Position numbers and translations under genes: made by a program. Of a stretch of 64,000 bases of DNA, positions 61,972-64,000 are shown in pieces (positions within the stretch are counted from its first letter, which is position 1; every line of letters begins with the position of its first letter). Location: contig NW_020170383.1 of NCBI RefSeq assembly GCF_000524195.1, positions 1,141,780 to 1,205,779 of the forward strand. Direction: 5' to 3'. Source of the DNA: Echinococcus granulosus. Taxonomy: Eukaryota > Platyhelminthes > Cestoda > Cyclophyllidea > Taeniidae. Under the pieces are notes generated by a model. The model made no database searches, had not been told where the DNA came from, and saw nothing but the letters and a program-made list of their open reading frames with translations.

Positions 61972-63830
61972 GCCAATGCGAGTTGGCTAACTAGAGGATA
62001 CTGTAAACACTACACTTACTCCTACACTCACTGAAATTCACGGTGCATAGACCTCTCCCCTCTCTCCACCACCAGACAGTGTACATAATGTTCTTCACTG
62101 CACTCACTGCTACCTTTCTTATGTAGGGGAGGGGTGTTCTTAACATGCGCGCTTCAATATCCTATACATGACGCTTTTCTTCGGTTTCTACATACACATA
62201 CTCTACACTCCGTCTTCCATATTCTCTTCTGTTGAGCTGTTTGAAAAATGAGGCGCAGGATTCAAAAGCAGCACTTCGTATTCCACTAAGTAGTGGTTGC
62301 CCATAATAGCTCCTCTACCGGGTTATTCCCGCAGGCGTTAAGTTGGTTAAGGCTTTCCTAATATCGCTAGAGTAATAAAAGGCGAGGTTTGTGAACAAAA
62401 TCTAGGACAGCCGAATGTATTGTGTGTATGCTCCATGGGAAGCTTATGTTTAATGAATAATCACAACCACACTGTGGTCATAGACACTTTTCCCACGAAA
62501 GTACTGGGAAGAAGTTTCAAGGCACAAGTTTTGAGGGGTTGTCAGTGTAACGTCTCAACTCGCTATTGTTCCCAAGCTATTCGTTCTAATAGGAAGCAGT
62601 AGAAATTTAAACATGTCACCAACTAATTTATGAAAAGCTTATTAGAATTGGGTTTAATAAATTCGTAGTTTTTGCCTTTTCCGAGATTGATTATTTTCTT
62701 CCTGATCGATGGTACGGATTGCTGCGATCCTGAATGGTTCAATGACAATTAAGGCATGAACTAATTTGATACGGACCATTTGAAAGTATTTTTCCAGTTT
62801 TTGATATTTTAACTTGACTGAGGAGATGCGAATATACTTCAAATTAGATATGACAGTAACGATAACAACGAGTCCGGTTTTATTAAATTAAAATGGATGT
62901 ATTCCTCACTTCAAAAGTGAGAAAAAGCACATGTAATTAGCCTATGCAAACAACTAACTTTTGGGAATTGAGAATTTATGATTCCTGACTGTTAGGGTTG
63001 GTCATTTGCTTATGTTGCATCATATTCAGCATGATCCTTCTTTTGATAAGAATCGGCCCCGGAAAGACAGGACTAGATATACGCCGAGTGTTAGTACTTA
63101 CTGTGATTTGTGAATGCAAGTAATCCGGTTTTAATCACGAGAACCAAATCACAATTTGAAAGAATTGCATTTGGGCCAGCTTCAGGTGTATTAACCTTGC
63201 TTTCACAATTTTACAATAAGGCAGTAAAGTTCCGTAAATATACCACCGAAATTAGTGTACAATTTGCGGTTTATTTTAACTTAGCTACGAAGGCCTTTCT
63301 GTGCATTAAATCAAGACCAACTCTCCTCAATAGCTGGACTTAATAGATTCCGACAATTCCTTTGAATCACTTCTGATCTACTTAGGAATTATGACGTGCT
63401 CAGACGTAAAATTAGCTAGATTTCTCCTGTTTTTGGCCCAAGAGCACTGACATTTTATTACATTTGTGCCCATCCCAATTTTTCATCGAAAGTAGTTTGA
63501 ATTTGCCTAGGCCTTATTAAAAATACAGTCGCGTATGCAGGAGTTTAAACACTTGTGAGGGGATTCACACAGCGGTCTCGCTCAATGGTCGAATGATTAC
63601 AGTACCAAAAAATTTGGTGACAGGTGAGAAAACGTTTAAAGTATAGCCTTAGAGATTTTATGAACCCAAAACGATCTAAGAAGCGAGTAAATGAAAATTT
63701 TGTTCAGGCAAGGGGATGATATTATCTCGAGGGTTATGCTGACAACTGGATGAGTAATGCTGCTAAAAAGATATCGCGAAATGGGAAGCTTCGAAAAATG
63801 GGAAGTTTAAAGGGATCCTTTATATCTTCA
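61972..63830. other. 3'UTR and downstream flank of the LRR-Ig gene
   Basis: C/T-rich sequence follows the stop codon, then AT-rich sequence without a gene. The first AATAAA lies at 62374 and a second at 62656. Short open frames here have no motif. Confidence 0.5.
62374..62379 (+). promoter_or_regulatory. Candidate poly(A) signal of the LRR-Ig gene
   Basis: AATAAA, about 400 nt after the stop codon. Another AATAAA at 62656-62661 is an alternative site. Confidence 0.45.
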
Positions 63831-63843
63831 ATATATATATATA
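63831..63843. repeat. Short AT microsatellite
   Basis: About six AT dinucleotide units directly before the dispersed repeat copy B. It may be the edge of that element or its insertion site. Confidence 0.85.
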
Positions 63844-63846
63844 ATG

Positions 63847-64000
63847 CAGTGGTTATTTGTTTGACTCTCGGTTTTGGTAGACTGGCCACTGAGGTGCTTT
63901 ATTGTTTCCAGCTTAGCCAGGTGGGCTGGTCCTTGGGTCATGCCGGCAGCCACAAGGTCTACCATACACCTACAATACGTATTCTGGCCAAGTATTATGC
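63847..64000 (+). repeat. Dispersed repeat, copy B, cut by the window edge
   Basis: This matches copy A (9529-9690) in the same orientation. Shared words in order are AGTGGTTAT, CTCGGTTTTGG, AGGTGGGCTGG, TGGGTCATGCC, TATTCTGGCC and AGTATTATGC. The two copies differ by many substitutions and small indels, so they are old. The right end of this copy lies outside the window. Confidence 0.7.

Noticed and set aside
1..64000. tRNA, rRNA, snRNA, spliced-leader RNA or CRISPR array
   Set aside because: Reading both strands for B-box words, U2/U6 and 5S signatures, a leader motif and regular direct repeats gave nothing convincing. A covariance-model search could still find degenerate copies.

Overview
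The window looks like nuclear DNA of a parasitic flatworm, most likely a tapeworm and perhaps a taeniid. Four things point there. The clearest multi-exon gene, EMC3, is split by four introns of only 29-37 nt, all with GT..AG ends, which is a known cestode trait. Coding exons are richer in G+C than the AT-rich background. Candidate acceptor sites lie 10-24 nt upstream of start codons, which fits cis-splicing or spliced-leader trans-splicing. There are no bacterial features. The species call is inference.

Left end (1 to about 6 kb) is compact. A PWWP-domain chromatin protein resembling vertebrate PWWP2A/B is on the minus strand (959-2662). Upstream of it on the same strand is an unidentified small gene candidate with a convincing 3' end and poly(A) signal (3475 to about 4030). 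Divergent from that candidate, EMC3, the insertase-like subunit of the ER membrane protein complex, runs on the plus strand (4058-4908). EMC3 reads through with correct phase at every splice junction except for one missing base in a T run inside the first membrane segment.

Centre (about 6 to 59 kb) is a gene-poor interval of roughly 53 kb. I found no convincing coding gene in it, only one possible minus-strand exon near 23.4-23.7 kb. It holds several GC-rich or CpG-rich patches, a handful of perfect or near-perfect hairpins, one copy of a dispersed repeat (about 9529-9690) and a 100-N assembly gap (18134-18233).

Right end (59.3 to 64 kb) carries a single-coding-exon gene on the plus strand for a type I membrane protein. 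It has a signal peptide, leucine-rich repeats with cysteine caps, one Ig-like domain, one transmembrane helix and a long low-complexity cytoplasmic tail (59770-61971). A probable 5'UTR exon lies upstream. The window ends inside a second copy of the dispersed repeat (63847-64000).

The three recognisable genes do not form a pathway: one acts on chromatin, one in ER membrane-protein insertion and one at the cell surface. The long empty interval beside the LRR-Ig gene would fit cis-regulatory DNA for a developmentally regulated gene, or simply unannotated non-coding DNA.
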